Positions 1 to 8,799 of a DNA stretch of 64,000 nt are shown in pieces (the first letter of the stretch is position 1; every line of letters starts with the position of its first letter). Source of the stretch: Prevotella sp. Rep29 (GTDB lineage: Bacteria; Bacteroidota; Bacteroidia; Bacteroidales; Bacteroidaceae). The translations under genes and the position numbers were made by a program. The stretch lies in NCBI RefSeq assembly GCF_019551475.1, contig NZ_CP047159.1, positions 62,001 through 126,000 of the forward strand, written 5' to 3'. The notes below the pieces were generated by a model. That model did no database searches. It was given only the letters and a program-made list of their open reading frames with translations, and had not been told where the DNA came from.

Positions 1-1244
1 GCTTCAACCGGATTCCCGATGAGATTCTGCGTCATTTGGTAATCGCAAGGGTGTCGCAGCCCAGAAGCAAACTTGCCACAGTAGATTACCTGAAGTCATA
101 TTATGATGAAGATGTTGACCTCAACCACATCTATCGCTACATGGACAAGCTCTACAATACCCAGATGGAGCTTGCGCAGCAGATTAGCGTAGAGCACACC
201 CGGAAACTGTTCGGAGGCAAGATTGGATTGATGTTCTACGACGTGACGACGCTCTACTTTGAGACAGCACAGACGGACGTATTGCGTGAACCGGGGTTTT
301 CAAAGGATGGAAAGACGGCAGAGTCACAGGTTATACTCGGTCTGCTTGTATCAGAAGGAGGCTACCCGCTTTCATACTCTCTGTTCAACGGCAGCCAGTA
401 TGAGGGCTTCACCATGATACCAATGATAGATGACTTCAAGCAGCGTTTCAATCTGGGGAAAGATTTTGTTGTGGTGGCAGACTCAGGCTTGATGAACAAG
501 AACAATGTCACTTTGCTGCAGGAGGCTGGCTACAACTACATACTTGGAGCCCGCATCAAGAGCGAGAGCGCAAGCGTGAAGCAATGGATTCTCTCTTTAG
601 AGAAGGTTGATAAAGCCTGTTACGACTACAAACGTGAGAATGGGGAAAGACTTATCGTCAGTTATTCCGACAAGCGTGCAAAGAAGGATGCCTACAACCG
701 TGACCGCGGAATTGTCCGATTGAGAAAAGCCTATAAGACCGGACGCATCACGAAGAGTCAGGTGAACAAGCGTGGCTACAACAAGTTTCTTGAAATCAGC
801 AAGGACATAGAAGTCGTCATCAGCGAAGAGAAGATTGCAGAGGACTGCCAGTGGGACGGACTCAAGGGCTACATCACCAATACAGACCTTGACGCCGAGC
901 GTGTCATTGCCGAGTATCATGGACTCTGGGTGGTGGAACGTGCATTCCGTATTTCAAAAGGAACTCTGGAAATGCGTCCGATGTTTCATTTTACAGAACG
1001 TAGGATAGAGGCACATGTCTGCATTTGCTTCATCGCCTATAAGGTATATAAGGAACTGGAGCGACTCATTGCCATTAACAAGATTGGGATGAGTGTCGAT
1101 AAGGTGCTTGAGGCAGCCAAAACTATCACGACAATCAGGGTAAGGATGCCTAAAAACGGGACTTACTTCACTAAGACACTCTTCTTGACGGAGAAGCACC
1201 TCGCAGTGAAACCACTTTTCGACATATCTGGCAACAAATCTTAA
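1..1244 (+). CDS. IS1634-family DDE transposase, 5'-truncated by the window edge
   Basis: The frame is open from base 3 and continues the reading of the complete copy (residues about 114-527 of 527), with an identical protein sequence over the overlap. Visible DDE features are YDVTTLYFE (first Asp), VVVADSGL (second Asp) and YHGLWVVERAFRISK, which carries the catalytic Glu in the IS4-superfamily Y-(2)-x-(3)-E-(6)-K arrangement. The Met at base 36 is internal and is not the start. The gene is cut only by the window edge and shows no sign of decay. Confidence 0.9.
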   Translation, partial: FNRIPDEILRHLVIARVSQPRSKLATVDYLKSYYDEDVDLNHIYRYMDKLYNTQMELAQQISVEHTRKLFGGKIGLMFYDVTTLYFETAQTDVLREPGFSKDGKTAESQVILGLLVSEGGYPLSYSLFNGSQYEGFTMIPMIDDFKQRFNLGKDFVVVADSGLMNKNNVTLLQEAGYNYILGARIKSESASVKQWILSLEKVDKACYDYKRENGERLIVSYSDKRAKKDAYNRDRGIVRLRKAYKTGRITKSQVNKRGYNKFLEISKDIEVVISEEKIAEDCQWDGLKGYITNTDLDAERVIAEYHGLWVVERAFRISKGTLEMRPMFHFTERRIEAHVCICFIAYKVYKELERLIAINKIGMSVDKVLEAAKTITTIRVRMPKNGTYFTKTLFLTEKHLAVKPLFDISGNKS

Positions 1245-1271
1245 TTTGGGTGGCGCATTGACGAAGTCAGG
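1..1271 (+). mobile_element. IS1634-family insertion sequence, right part (cut by window start)
   Basis: This stretch matches the complete IS copy at 56713-58397 with a constant offset of 57125 bases and no indel, so it is the right three quarters of the same element. Its right end has the terminal sequence ending GAAGTCAGGA, complementary to the left terminal repeat of the complete copy. The left 412 or so bases lie outside the window. The left target duplication is also outside, so I cannot say whether this copy also has a long duplication. Confidence 0.9.
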
Positions 1272-1323
1272 AGGCTGTTGGCGTAAAGATGGATATGTTT
1301 GTTTGATAGACAAGCAATACGAC

Positions 1324-1368
1324 AAAAGGAGAGGCTCGCTTCCGTGTTGAAGTGAGCCTCTCCTTTTT
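1324..1368. terminator. Bidirectional intrinsic terminator between the IS and infB
   Basis: Stem GGAGAGGCTCgCTTC (1328-1342) pairs with GAAGtGAGCCTCTCC (1349-1363) at 14 of 15 positions. It is followed by TTTTT on the plus strand and TTTT on the minus strand. It lies 30 bases after the infB stop codon, so it should end the rimP-nusA-infB transcript. It also insulates that operon from the IS. Confidence 0.85.
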
Positions 1369-1397
1369 CTATGCTGTATATCAGCTCTAAATCGTCA

Positions 1398-4130
1398 TTA
1401 GAGTTTCTGTTCGACCTCCACTTCGGTGAACGTTTCGATGATGTCGCCCACCTGGATGTCGTTGAAGTTTACCAGTGAGATACCGCATTCCAGACCCGTT
1501 GCCACCTCTTTGGCGTCGTCCTTATAGCGTTTCAGGGCGTCGATAGGTGCGGTATGCACCACAATTCCGTCACGCACAACGCGTGCCTTGTCCTTGTTGT
1601 GGACCTTTCCGTCGATGACCAGTCCGCCGGCAACGGTGCCCACCTTCGAGATTTTGAAGACTTGCTTCACCTCGATTTCGCCCGTCACGATTTCCTTCTT
1701 CACCTTGTCCAACATGCCTTCCATCGTTGACTTGATGTCGTCGATGGCATCGTATATGATAGAATAGGTGTTGATGGATACGCCCTCTCGCTCTGCCAGT
1801 TTGCGTGCCTCTGCCGATGGGCGCACTTGGAAGCCCACGATGATGGCGTCAGATGCACTGGCGAGCATCACGTCGTTCTCGGAAATCTGTCCGACAGCCT
1901 TGTTGATGACATTGACTTGCACCTTTTCCGTAGAAAGTTTGATGAACGAGTCAGAGAGTGCCTCGATACTTCCGTCGGTATCGCCCTTGACGATGATGTT
2001 CAGTTCGTGGAATTCACCGAGTGCGATGCGGTGCGAGATGTCGTCCAGACCGATGGTCTTGGTCGTGCGGAGCGACTGTTCGCGTTGCAGCTGCACGCGT
2101 TTGTTGGTGATTTCCCGTGCCTCTTGCTCGGTTTCCATCACATGGAAAGAGTCGCCGGCAGTCGGTGCTCCGTTCAGTCCGAGGATGATACAGGGCTCAG
2201 CCGGTCCTGCGCTGTCAATGCGCTGGTTGCGCTCGTTGAACATCGCCTTGATGCGTCCGTAGCTGGTTCCGGCAACGACCACATCGCCCACTTTCAGCGT
2301 TCCGTTGGCAACGAGTACGGTAGAAACATATCCGCGTCCCTTGTCGAGCGACGACTCGATGATGCTTCCCGTAGCCTTGCGGTTCGGATTCGCCTTGAGT
2401 TCAAGCATTTCTGCTTCGAGAAGCACTTTCTCAAGCAGTTCTTCTACGCCGATTCCCTTCTTGGCAGAGATTTCCTGGCACTGATATTTACCACCCCAGT
2501 CCTCGACGAGAAGGTTCATGTTGGCGAGGTCTTCGCGTATCTTTTCAGGGTTGGCTCCCTGTTTGTCTATCTTGTTGATGGCGAACACCATCGGCACGTT
2601 GGCAGCCTGTGCATGTGCGATAGCCTCCTTGGTGGTAGGCATGACGCTGTCGTCGGCAGCCACGATGATGATGGCGATGTCGGTAACCTGTGCACCACGG
2701 GCACGCATGGCGGTAAATGCTTCGTGTCCCGGTGTGTCGAGGAAGGTAATCTGTCTGCCGTCGGGCAGTTCCACGTTGTAGGCACCGATGTGCTGAGTGA
2801 TTCCTCCTGCCTCTCCGGCGATGACGTTGGTCTTGCGGATATAGTCGAGCAGCGAGGTCTTACCATGGTCCACGTGTCCCATGACGGTGACGATTGGGGC
2901 GCGCGGGATGAGGTCTTCCTCTTGGTCTTCCTCTTCGGTGATGGCATTCTGCACCTCTGCGCTGACATACTCGGTGGAATAGCCGAACTCGTCCGCCACA
3001 ATGTTGATGGTTTCTGCATCAAGGCGCTGGTTGATAGATACCATGATGCCGATGCTCATACATGTTCCGATGACTTGGTTGACACCGACGTTCATCATCG
3101 TTGCCAGTTCGCTGACGGTCACAAACTCGGTCAGTTTCAGCACCTTGCTTTCTGCCGACTGTGCTGCCATTTCCTCGTGTATGCGCTCCTGTACGGCTTC
3201 GCGCTTCTCTTTGCGGTATTTTGCGCCTTTCTTGTTTTGCCCTTTCGAGGTGAGCCGTGCCAGTGTTTCTTTTACCTGGCGTGCCACGTCTTCCTCGTTC
3301 ACCTCCAGCATGCGCTGGTTGCGCTTTTTATTTTTGGGTTTCTTCTCTTTGTTTTTCGGGTTCTGCGATTGTTTTTCTGCCTGGTTGGCAGCAGCGTTGA
3401 TGTCCACACGCTCTTTGTTGATGCGCACGCGCTTTTTCTTTTCGCCCCGTTGCAGTGCCTTCTCCTCGCGCTCTTTACGGCGTTCCTCTTTACTCTTTTT
3501 CTTCGGACGTGTGCTCTGGTTGAGCGAGTCGAGGTCGATTTTGCCCAGCACGTTCACCTGCGGAGCCGCTTTCTGCTCGCTCTTCAGTGTGAACACTTTC
3601 TGCTCGTGCGTTTCCTGTTTCGGTGTTTCGGGAGCTGGTTTTTCCGTTGCCGTTTGCGCCGTTACCGGCTCTTCTTTCTTGGCAACGGGTGCCGTTTCTT
3701 TCTTGGGCTCCTCTTTTTGTACAGGCTTTGTTTCCTCCTTTTTCGGCAGATTTTCGGCAGGTGCCTGTTGCTTCGGTTCCTCTTTTTTCTCCGTAGCGGC
3801 AGATTTCTTGGCAGCCGGTTTTTTGTTCAGGTTGTCAAGGTCGATTTTTCCTACGGTTTTCACCTGTGGCTTTTCAGTCACGGTCTCTATCACAGCAGGT
3901 TCGGGGCGTTTCTTTTCTTTCTGGTGCTTAGGGAAGATGCTGGCTGCCTCTTTCTTGGTTTCTTTGTCGCCTTTGAACTCTTCAACGAGTGCAGCATATT
4001 GCTTATCGTTCAGCTTGAAAGAGGGGATGGGTTTCACTTCGCCCAAGCTGCTGTTCTTCTCGAGGAACTCCACTGCCGTCTGGAGTCCGATGTTCAGTTC
4101 ACCTATTGCTTTGCTTAATCTGATGCTCAT
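1398..4130 (-). CDS. infB: Translation initiation factor IF-2
   Basis: GTPase that delivers initiator tRNA to the 30S subunit and promotes subunit joining. The 910-aa protein starts with a short IF2_N-type module ([20 protein letters not shown]). A long Lys/Glu/Ala/Pro-rich linker (about 60-320) with repeated GKIDLDxLN segments follows, then a second IF2_N-like region (about 335-385). The G domain has [12 protein letters not shown] (near residue 420), DTPGHEAF and NKIDK, and is followed by the elongated C-terminal domains. It is the last gene of rimP-nusA-infB, 113 bp after nusA. A long antisense ORF over the linker reflects codon bias and is not a gene. Confidence 0.98.
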   Translation of the reverse strand: MSIRLSKAIGELNIGLQTAVEFLEKNSSLGEVKPIPSFKLNDKQYAALVEEFKGDKETKKEAASIFPKHQKEKKRPEPAVIETVTEKPQVKTVGKIDLDNLNKKPAAKKSAATEKKEEPKQQAPAENLPKKEETKPVQKEEPKKETAPVAKKEEPVTAQTATEKPAPETPKQETHEQKVFTLKSEQKAAPQVNVLGKIDLDSLNQSTRPKKKSKEERRKEREEKALQRGEKKKRVRINKERVDINAAANQAEKQSQNPKNKEKKPKNKKRNQRMLEVNEEDVARQVKETLARLTSKGQNKKGAKYRKEKREAVQERIHEEMAAQSAESKVLKLTEFVTVSELATMMNVGVNQVIGTCMSIGIMVSINQRLDAETINIVADEFGYSTEYVSAEVQNAITEEEDQEEDLIPRAPIVTVMGHVDHGKTSLLDYIRKTNVIAGEAGGITQHIGAYNVELPDGRQITFLDTPGHEAFTAMRARGAQVTDIAIIIVAADDSVMPTTKEAIAHAQAANVPMVFAINKIDKQGANPEKIREDLANMNLLVEDWGGKYQCQEISAKKGIGVEELLEKVLLEAEMLELKANPNRKATGSIIESSLDKGRGYVSTVLVANGTLKVGDVVVAGTSYGRIKAMFNERNQRIDSAGPAEPCIILGLNGAPTAGDSFHVMETEQEAREITNKRVQLQREQSLRTTKTIGLDDISHRIALGEFHELNIIVKGDTDGSIEALSDSFIKLSTEKVQVNVINKAVGQISENDVMLASASDAIIVGFQVRPSAEARKLAEREGVSINTYSIIYDAIDDIKSTMEGMLDKVKKEIVTGEIEVKQVFKISKVGTVAGGLVIDGKVHNKDKARVVRDGIVVHTAPIDALKRYKDDAKEVATGLECGISLVNFNDIQVGDIIETFTEVEVEQKL

Positions 4131-4243
4131 TTATTTATTTTTACGATTTTACGATTTTTCAATTTGCCGAAATATAATGCCGCACTATGGCGTTATCACG
4201 TTATTACGTTATCACGAAATCATGTCATCCCGAGACTTGAAGC

Positions 4244-5506
4244 CTATTCAAACTCAGCCTGCAGAACCTCCAGCAGGTGGTCAACGGTTTCTTCCTCAAG
4301 GTCGGCTTTCTCTATCAGTATCTCGCGCGGGGCTTTCAGCACAGCCTTGGCGGTGTCGAGTCCGATGTTCTTGATGGCAGCGATGATCCACTCATCAATC
4401 TCATCGGTGAACTCATCGAGATAGATGTCCTCCTCAGCCTCGTCGGCATTGATTTCACGGAACACGTCGATGGTGTATTCAGTCAGCATCGAAGCCAGTT
4501 TGATGTTCAGACCGTTGCGTCCGATAGCCAGGCTCACCTCTTCGGGTTTGAGATAGACTTCTGCCTTCTTGGTGGTCTCATCGATGATGATGTTCGAGAT
4601 TTTGGCAGGGCTGAGTGCACGCTGTATGAACAGTTTGGTGTTCGATGTATAGTTGATGACGTCGATATTCTCGTTGCCGAGTTCGCGCACGATGCCGTGC
4701 ACGCGGCTACCTTTCACACCGACGCAGGCTCCCACGGGGTCGATGCGGTCGTCATAGCTCTCCACAGCCACCTTGGCGCGCTCTCCTGGCATGCGGGCAA
4801 TGCGCTTCACGGAGATGAGTCCGTCATTGATTTCGGGCACTTCAGCTTCCAGCATGCGGTGCAGGAAGGTGGGACTTGTGCGTGAGAGGATAATCTTCGG
4901 GTTGTTGTTCTCGTTGTCCACGCGCAGGATGATGGCGCGGATGGTTTCTCCCTTGCGGTAGTTGTCTGACGGAATCTGCTCTGCTTTGGGCAGGATGAGT
5001 TCGTTGCCCTCATCGTCGATGAGCAGCACTTCGCGCTTCCAGGTCTGGTAAACCTCGCCTGAGATGATTTGTCCCACACGGTCCTTGTACTTATTATACA
5101 GGTTGTCGTGCTCCAGTTCGAGGATTTTCGAAGCCAGTGTCTGGCGCAGGTTGAGGATGGCGCGGCGTCCGAACTTGGCAAACTCTACAGGTTCCGACAC
5201 GTCTTCGCCCTCTTCATAGTCGGGCTCAATCTTTTGTGCCTCTGTCAGAGAGATTTCCTTGTTCTCGTCTTTCACTGCTCCGTCGGCTACAACCACGCGG
5301 TTGCGATAGATTTCCAAGTCGCCCTTGTCGGGATTGACGATGACGGTGAAGTTCTCGTCGCTGCCGAAAATCTTGGCAATCACGTTGCGGAAGCTCTCTT
5401 CCAGTACGCTTTGCAGGGTGGGGCGGTCGATGTTTTTAGTCTCTTTGAAATCCTTGAAGACATCAATCATGTTGATTGTCTTCGTGGTCGATGTTCTTGT
5501 TGCCAT
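4244..5506 (-). CDS. nusA: Transcription termination/antitermination factor NusA
   Basis: RNA polymerase-binding factor that controls pausing, termination and antitermination. At 420 aa it has the short Bacteroidota form. It contains the N-terminal RNAP-binding domain (1 to about 130), an S1 domain starting near DRVGQIISGEVYQTW, and two KH domains (RIDPVGACVGVKGSRV and EVSLAIGRNGLNIKLA). A short acidic helical C-terminus (HLLEVLQAEFE) follows. It lies 57 bp downstream of rimP and 113 bp upstream of infB, the classic conserved cluster. Confidence 0.98.
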   Translation of the reverse strand: MATRTSTTKTINMIDVFKDFKETKNIDRPTLQSVLEESFRNVIAKIFGSDENFTVIVNPDKGDLEIYRNRVVVADGAVKDENKEISLTEAQKIEPDYEEGEDVSEPVEFAKFGRRAILNLRQTLASKILELEHDNLYNKYKDRVGQIISGEVYQTWKREVLLIDDEGNELILPKAEQIPSDNYRKGETIRAIILRVDNENNNPKIILSRTSPTFLHRMLEAEVPEINDGLISVKRIARMPGERAKVAVESYDDRIDPVGACVGVKGSRVHGIVRELGNENIDVINYTSNTKLFIQRALSPAKISNIIIDETTKKAEVYLKPEEVSLAIGRNGLNIKLASMLTEYTIDVFREINADEAEEDIYLDEFTDEIDEWIIAAIKNIGLDTAKAVLKAPREILIEKADLEEETVDHLLEVLQAEFE

Positions 5507-5563
5507 GTTTATTATGTTTTTATTTTTACTTTCTCTTTTCAGTGTGCAAGATGCCGCTTCAGC

Positions 5564-6031
5564 CTATTTGAAGCTGATGAGATACTTGCAGTATTTCACG
5601 TCGCCCATCCCGAACGTCTGTTCCACGTCCACCATGACGGGGCGCTTCTTGCCTTCCTGCTTCTGTTTCTCTTGCACGGTCACCGTAAATGAGGCGTCGT
5701 CGGCTGCCGTCAGTGTCCCGTGCAGCTTCTTGCCGTCCTTTGTCAGCACCTCCACCTCCTTGCCGATGTGGTTCACATATTGCTGAGCCACCTTGAACGG
5801 TTGTCCCAGTCCTGCCGAGCCCACTTCCAGTTCGAAGTCCTCTTCGTCGCGGTTCAGATGTTCCTCGATGAAGCGGCTCAGAGCCACGCAGTCTTCAATC
5901 CACACACCGTCGGCATGGTCGATTTCCACAACAATGCGATTGCTGCTGTCCACCTCCACGTCAACGAGGAAATAGTCCTCATTTTTGAGCCATTCTTCTA
6001 CCAATCCTTTTACGATGTTCTTGTCTATCAT
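5564..6031 (-). CDS. rimP: Ribosome maturation factor RimP
   Basis: 30S assembly factor of 155 aa. The N-terminal alpha/beta domain includes WLKNEDYFLVDVEVDSSNRIVVEID and DCVALSRFIEEHLNRDEEDFELEVGSAGLGQPF. The C-terminal SH3-like domain covers NHIGKEVEVLTKDGKKLHGTL. It is the first gene of the rimP-nusA-infB operon. The ATG at 6031 sits about 60 bases downstream of a clear TAnnTTTG box. Confidence 0.96.
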   Translation of the reverse strand: MIDKNIVKGLVEEWLKNEDYFLVDVEVDSSNRIVVEIDHADGVWIEDCVALSRFIEEHLNRDEEDFELEVGSAGLGQPFKVAQQYVNHIGKEVEVLTKDGKKLHGTLTAADDASFTVTVQEKQKQEGKKRPVMVDVEQTFGMGDVKYCKYLISFK

Positions 6032-6048
6032 AATTGCTTATTTAAAAC

Positions 6049-6124
6049 GGAATGAGGAACTCTCGCGGAGCCCCTCATTCCTCTGAACGGTGCAAAAGTA
6101 CGAAAAAACCTGCATTCCCACAAG
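6049..6124 (-). promoter_or_regulatory. Promoter and leader hairpin of rimP-nusA-infB
   Basis: On the minus strand, CTTG (complement of 6121-6124), a 20-bp spacer and TACTTTTG (6093-6100) match the Bacteroidota sigma-70 form. Transcription should start near 6089. The short leader holds an inverted repeat GGAATGAGG/CCTCATTCC (6049-6057 and 6073-6081) with an inner CTCGCGGAG. The hairpin has no U-run and could be a regulatory leader structure. Confidence 0.65.
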
Positions 6125-6232
6125 TTTTTCGCCTTTTTTCTTATTTGGCGTGCGTTTTCAGCCTTCCCGTGCGTCCGGGAAAATGGGCTACTCAGTTTGG
6201 AAAAATTTTACTCCGACTGAGGGGAAAACGCA

Positions 6233-6506
6233 TTTTCGCCCACCGCCGACATTGCATATTTATTCATGTGGTGGGGTTTTGTTCGCCGTTTTGCATCCCA
6301 TTGATAATCAAAGGTTTAAGGAGTGCTTTCCAAAAGTGCCACTTTCGCACTCCAAAAGGGGAACTTTCAGGAGGTGAAAGGGGAACTTTTGCAAGCTAAA
6401 AGTTGAACTTTTGGAATGCGAAAGTTCAACCGCATATTTATACGCCCTTTTCCGTATGTTTATGCAAGGAAACCCCACCCCTGCCCCTCCCCTAAGAAGG
6501 GAGGGG
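6233..6506 (+). repeat. 274-bp intergenic repeat with palindromic AAAGTTsAACTTT units, copy 1
   Basis: Matches 23691-23964 in inverted orientation over the whole 274 bp, with scattered differences. It begins TTTTCGCCCACCGCC and ends in the CCCCTCCCCTAAG GC-rich motif. Its centre is a row of short palindromes (AAAAGTGCCACTTT, AAAGGGGAACTTTT, AAAAGTTGAACTTTT) separated by short linkers. No gene is visible in it. A related shorter copy lies at 44681-44829. Confidence 0.8.
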
Positions 6507-6645
6507 AATGAAGTCAGTTGCACACTCCCGTTAGGCGCTCCCTTAAGGTGGGGAGGGGAATGAAGTCAGTTGCACACTCCCGTCAGGCACTCCCCTAAGA
6601 AGGGAGGGGAATGAAGTCAGTTGCACACTCCCGTCAGGCGCTCCC
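6481..6645. repeat. GC-rich tandem intergenic repeat, about 2.5 units
   Basis: A unit of about 60 bp is repeated with small changes. It contains GGGAGGGGAATGAAGTCAG, TTGCACACTCCCGT and AGGCGCTCCC. An inverted related array lies at 23573-23700. These are noncoding Bacteroidota-style intergenic repeats. Confidence 0.75.
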
Positions 6646-6929
6646 AGTTCGTCTGGATTTGCAATCCAGACGCAACTATTATAAGGATTTGTAATCCGAT
6701 AAAGCGGGAATCATATTAAGCGGATTGTAAATCCTGATATCTTATTTGCTGTCGGATTGCAAATCCGACAGAACGGGGAGTACGGGCAGATTGCTCAGTT
6801 CGTCTGGATTTACAATCCAGACGCAACTATTATAAGGATTTGTAATCCGATAAAGCGGGAATCATATTAAGCGGATTGTAAATCCTGATATCTTATTTGC
6901 TGTCGGATTGCAAATCCGACAGAACGGGG
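6646..6929. repeat. Tandem pair of 133-bp repeats rich in GGATTnnnAATCC palindromes
   Basis: Bases 6646-6778 and 6797-6929 are two near-identical 133-bp units; I saw one change (GGATTTGCAATCC versus GGATTTACAATCC). Each unit holds palindromes such as TCTGGATTTGCAATCCAGA and GTCGGATTGCAAATCCGAC that would fold as hairpins. The rest of the 6930-7116 gap holds more GC-rich repeat and no gene I can support. Confidence 0.85.
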
Positions 6930-7116
6930 TCAGTTACATACTCCCGTCAGGCGCTCCCCTCCCTTCTTAGGGGAGGGGTGGGGTCTCTTCATTCGGGCGG
7001 ATACACCGATCCGCCCCTACGTGGGGCAGACACCCCTAACCATAATTCTTAATTCAAATACGTTGCGCACAAGTAATTCCAGCAGAAAGGAGCACAAACG
7101 AATCCGGCAGAACAAA

Positions 7117-7149
7117 GAAAGAGGTGGACTTTTCGGGTCCACCTCTTTC
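7117..7149 (-). terminator. Terminator of the susCD-A operon
   Basis: A perfect 13-bp stem, GAAAGAGGTGGAC (7117-7129) and GTCCACCTCTTTC (7137-7149), with a 7-base loop. On the minus strand it is followed by a modest T-rich tract. It lies 64 bases beyond the susD-A stop codon. Confidence 0.75.
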
Positions 7150-7212
7150 AGTAATCTAACAATTGATGCTTTTCAATGGAGATTATTTATTTGCATCTAT
7201 TGCTGATAGGTA

Positions 7213-8748
7213 TTAATAACCTGGGTTCTGTTCGAGGTTATGATTGATTTGAATTTCATAATTCGGAATCGGCCATACCCAGAAGTTAGAAGTACTAGGC
7301 AATACTTTCTGTGCATATTCCGAACCGCTCATCACTGCATCTGCTGCTCCTGGCTGGCTTTGACGTCCTTCGAAACCATCTTTCCAACGTTTCAGACAGC
7401 TCACACGAAGACCTTCACCGACGGTTTCTTTGAACCATTCGTTCTTGATGTTGACTGGAGTAGCTTCTGATGCTGTCGCTCCACGTGTTGTTTGCAGTGC
7501 ATTCAGCATTTCTTTGGATTTGTTATTGTCTCCATGATTCCAGTAAGCTTCTGCGGCAATCAAATACATCTCGCCGATAAGGAATGGCTTAACTTTCTGA
7601 CGTGCATTCGGAATGTCATTGCTGCGCAGTTCAGGATTACCAAGATACTTGGTGAAAATGTAGAACTGATTCTGGAAAATGGCACCATCGATTTTAACTT
7701 TTACGGTTTTGTCGAACCACTGTTTCAATCTCAAGTCATTGGCTTCATAGAGATTTATCAACTTTTGAGAAGGAATGTAGTATGGCGCAAAATAGAGACC
7801 GTCTTCATCTGTTTTTGTTGCGTATGTATAAGAAATGTTTCTTATTTCATTGGTAACATTGTCAAACGGTGTAGATGCTCCGCTTTCTGCCAATGTTGCT
7901 GGCAGCTGCATGATAGGTTCTTTTCCTTTGTCATTAATGTATTCTTTCTCCATAGCTTCAGCATCGTCAGATAATGCATAGCCTGCAGTAGAATTGATAA
8001 CCTTCTCTGCGTATTCTGCTGCTTTTTGCCAGTCTCTTGTATCAAGATAATAACGTGCATAGACTGCATTCACAGCATCGATAGTTGGGGTAGGTGAACC
8101 AACTTTTCCAGCAACACCAGCAAGTTTCTCAGCTGCTATATCTAAATCAGCTTTGATTTGATTATAGACATCATGAACGGTAGCACGTGCAGGTTTCTCT
8201 TCTTGATCGTATTTCAGAATCAGAGGCACTGCTAAATCCCCAGGAGAACCCGGTTCCCACAATTTTCCGTAGTGACGTACTAATTGAAGATAGGCTACTG
8301 CACGGAAGAAGTGTGCTTCACCCTCTGCTACTTTCGCAACTTTTGCTTCACTGTCATTTTCCGGTTCGAAGTTAACAATATGCTGAATGAAGAGGTTGTA
8401 ATTCTTGATTGCGAAATAGTTGATTGCCCAGAAGTCACGGGTGTCATAGTCACCAGAGGTGAATGATTGGTCTGTACGATGGATTGCTCCATAGTTGTTA
8501 CCGTATGCTCTTGTTGCATTGAATCCGTCACACATGAACTCTCCTGCTTCAGAAAGCTGTCCATAATGCGTAAGACGATAAGACTGATACATACCATTTT
8601 GGAGTTTTGTCAAATCTCCGATACTGGTAATCATGTCTTCACCTTCTTGATAGGAAATAGAGCCTGCGGGGAATTCATCCAAATTACATGAAGTTAACGC
8701 AAAAACGCCAAATCCAAGAATCATTAAAAATTTACTATATTTTTTCAT
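7213..8748 (-). CDS. SusD/RagB-family outer-membrane lipoprotein (pair A)
   Basis: Surface lipoprotein that should cap the SusC-A transporter and bind its glycan or other ligand. The 511-aa protein starts with a lipoprotein signal MKKYSKFLMILGFGVFALTSC (lipidated Cys21) followed by NLDEFP. SusD features include EGEAHFFRAVAYLQLVRHYG and, near the C-terminus, LRVSCLKRWKDGFEG and VWPIPNYEIQINHNLEQNPGY. It starts 51 bp after susC-A ends, so the two form one operon. No glycoside hydrolase or regulator is next to it, so the substrate cannot be inferred. Confidence 0.93.
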   Translation of the reverse strand: MKKYSKFLMILGFGVFALTSCNLDEFPAGSISYQEGEDMITSIGDLTKLQNGMYQSYRLTHYGQLSEAGEFMCDGFNATRAYGNNYGAIHRTDQSFTSGDYDTRDFWAINYFAIKNYNLFIQHIVNFEPENDSEAKVAKVAEGEAHFFRAVAYLQLVRHYGKLWEPGSPGDLAVPLILKYDQEEKPARATVHDVYNQIKADLDIAAEKLAGVAGKVGSPTPTIDAVNAVYARYYLDTRDWQKAAEYAEKVINSTAGYALSDDAEAMEKEYINDKGKEPIMQLPATLAESGASTPFDNVTNEIRNISYTYATKTDEDGLYFAPYYIPSQKLINLYEANDLRLKQWFDKTVKVKIDGAIFQNQFYIFTKYLGNPELRSNDIPNARQKVKPFLIGEMYLIAAEAYWNHGDNNKSKEMLNALQTTRGATASEATPVNIKNEWFKETVGEGLRVSCLKRWKDGFEGRQSQPGAADAVMSGSEYAQKVLPSTSNFWVWPIPNYEIQINHNLEQNPGY

Positions 8749-8799
8749 ATTCTTCTTTCTTTAAAATACTTAAGTTGTTAGATGAACACATTTACTTCG

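Noticed and set aside
1827..4374. Very long plus-strand ORFs opposite infB and nusA (763 and 457 aa)
   Set aside because: They are antisense to strongly conserved genes, have low-complexity Phe/Leu/Cys-rich sequence, and arise from codon bias in the Lys/Glu/Ala-rich IF-2 linker.
6481..6929. Possible CRISPR array
   Set aside because: Units are long (60-133 bp), few, and have no unique spacers of constant length; no cas genes are nearby.
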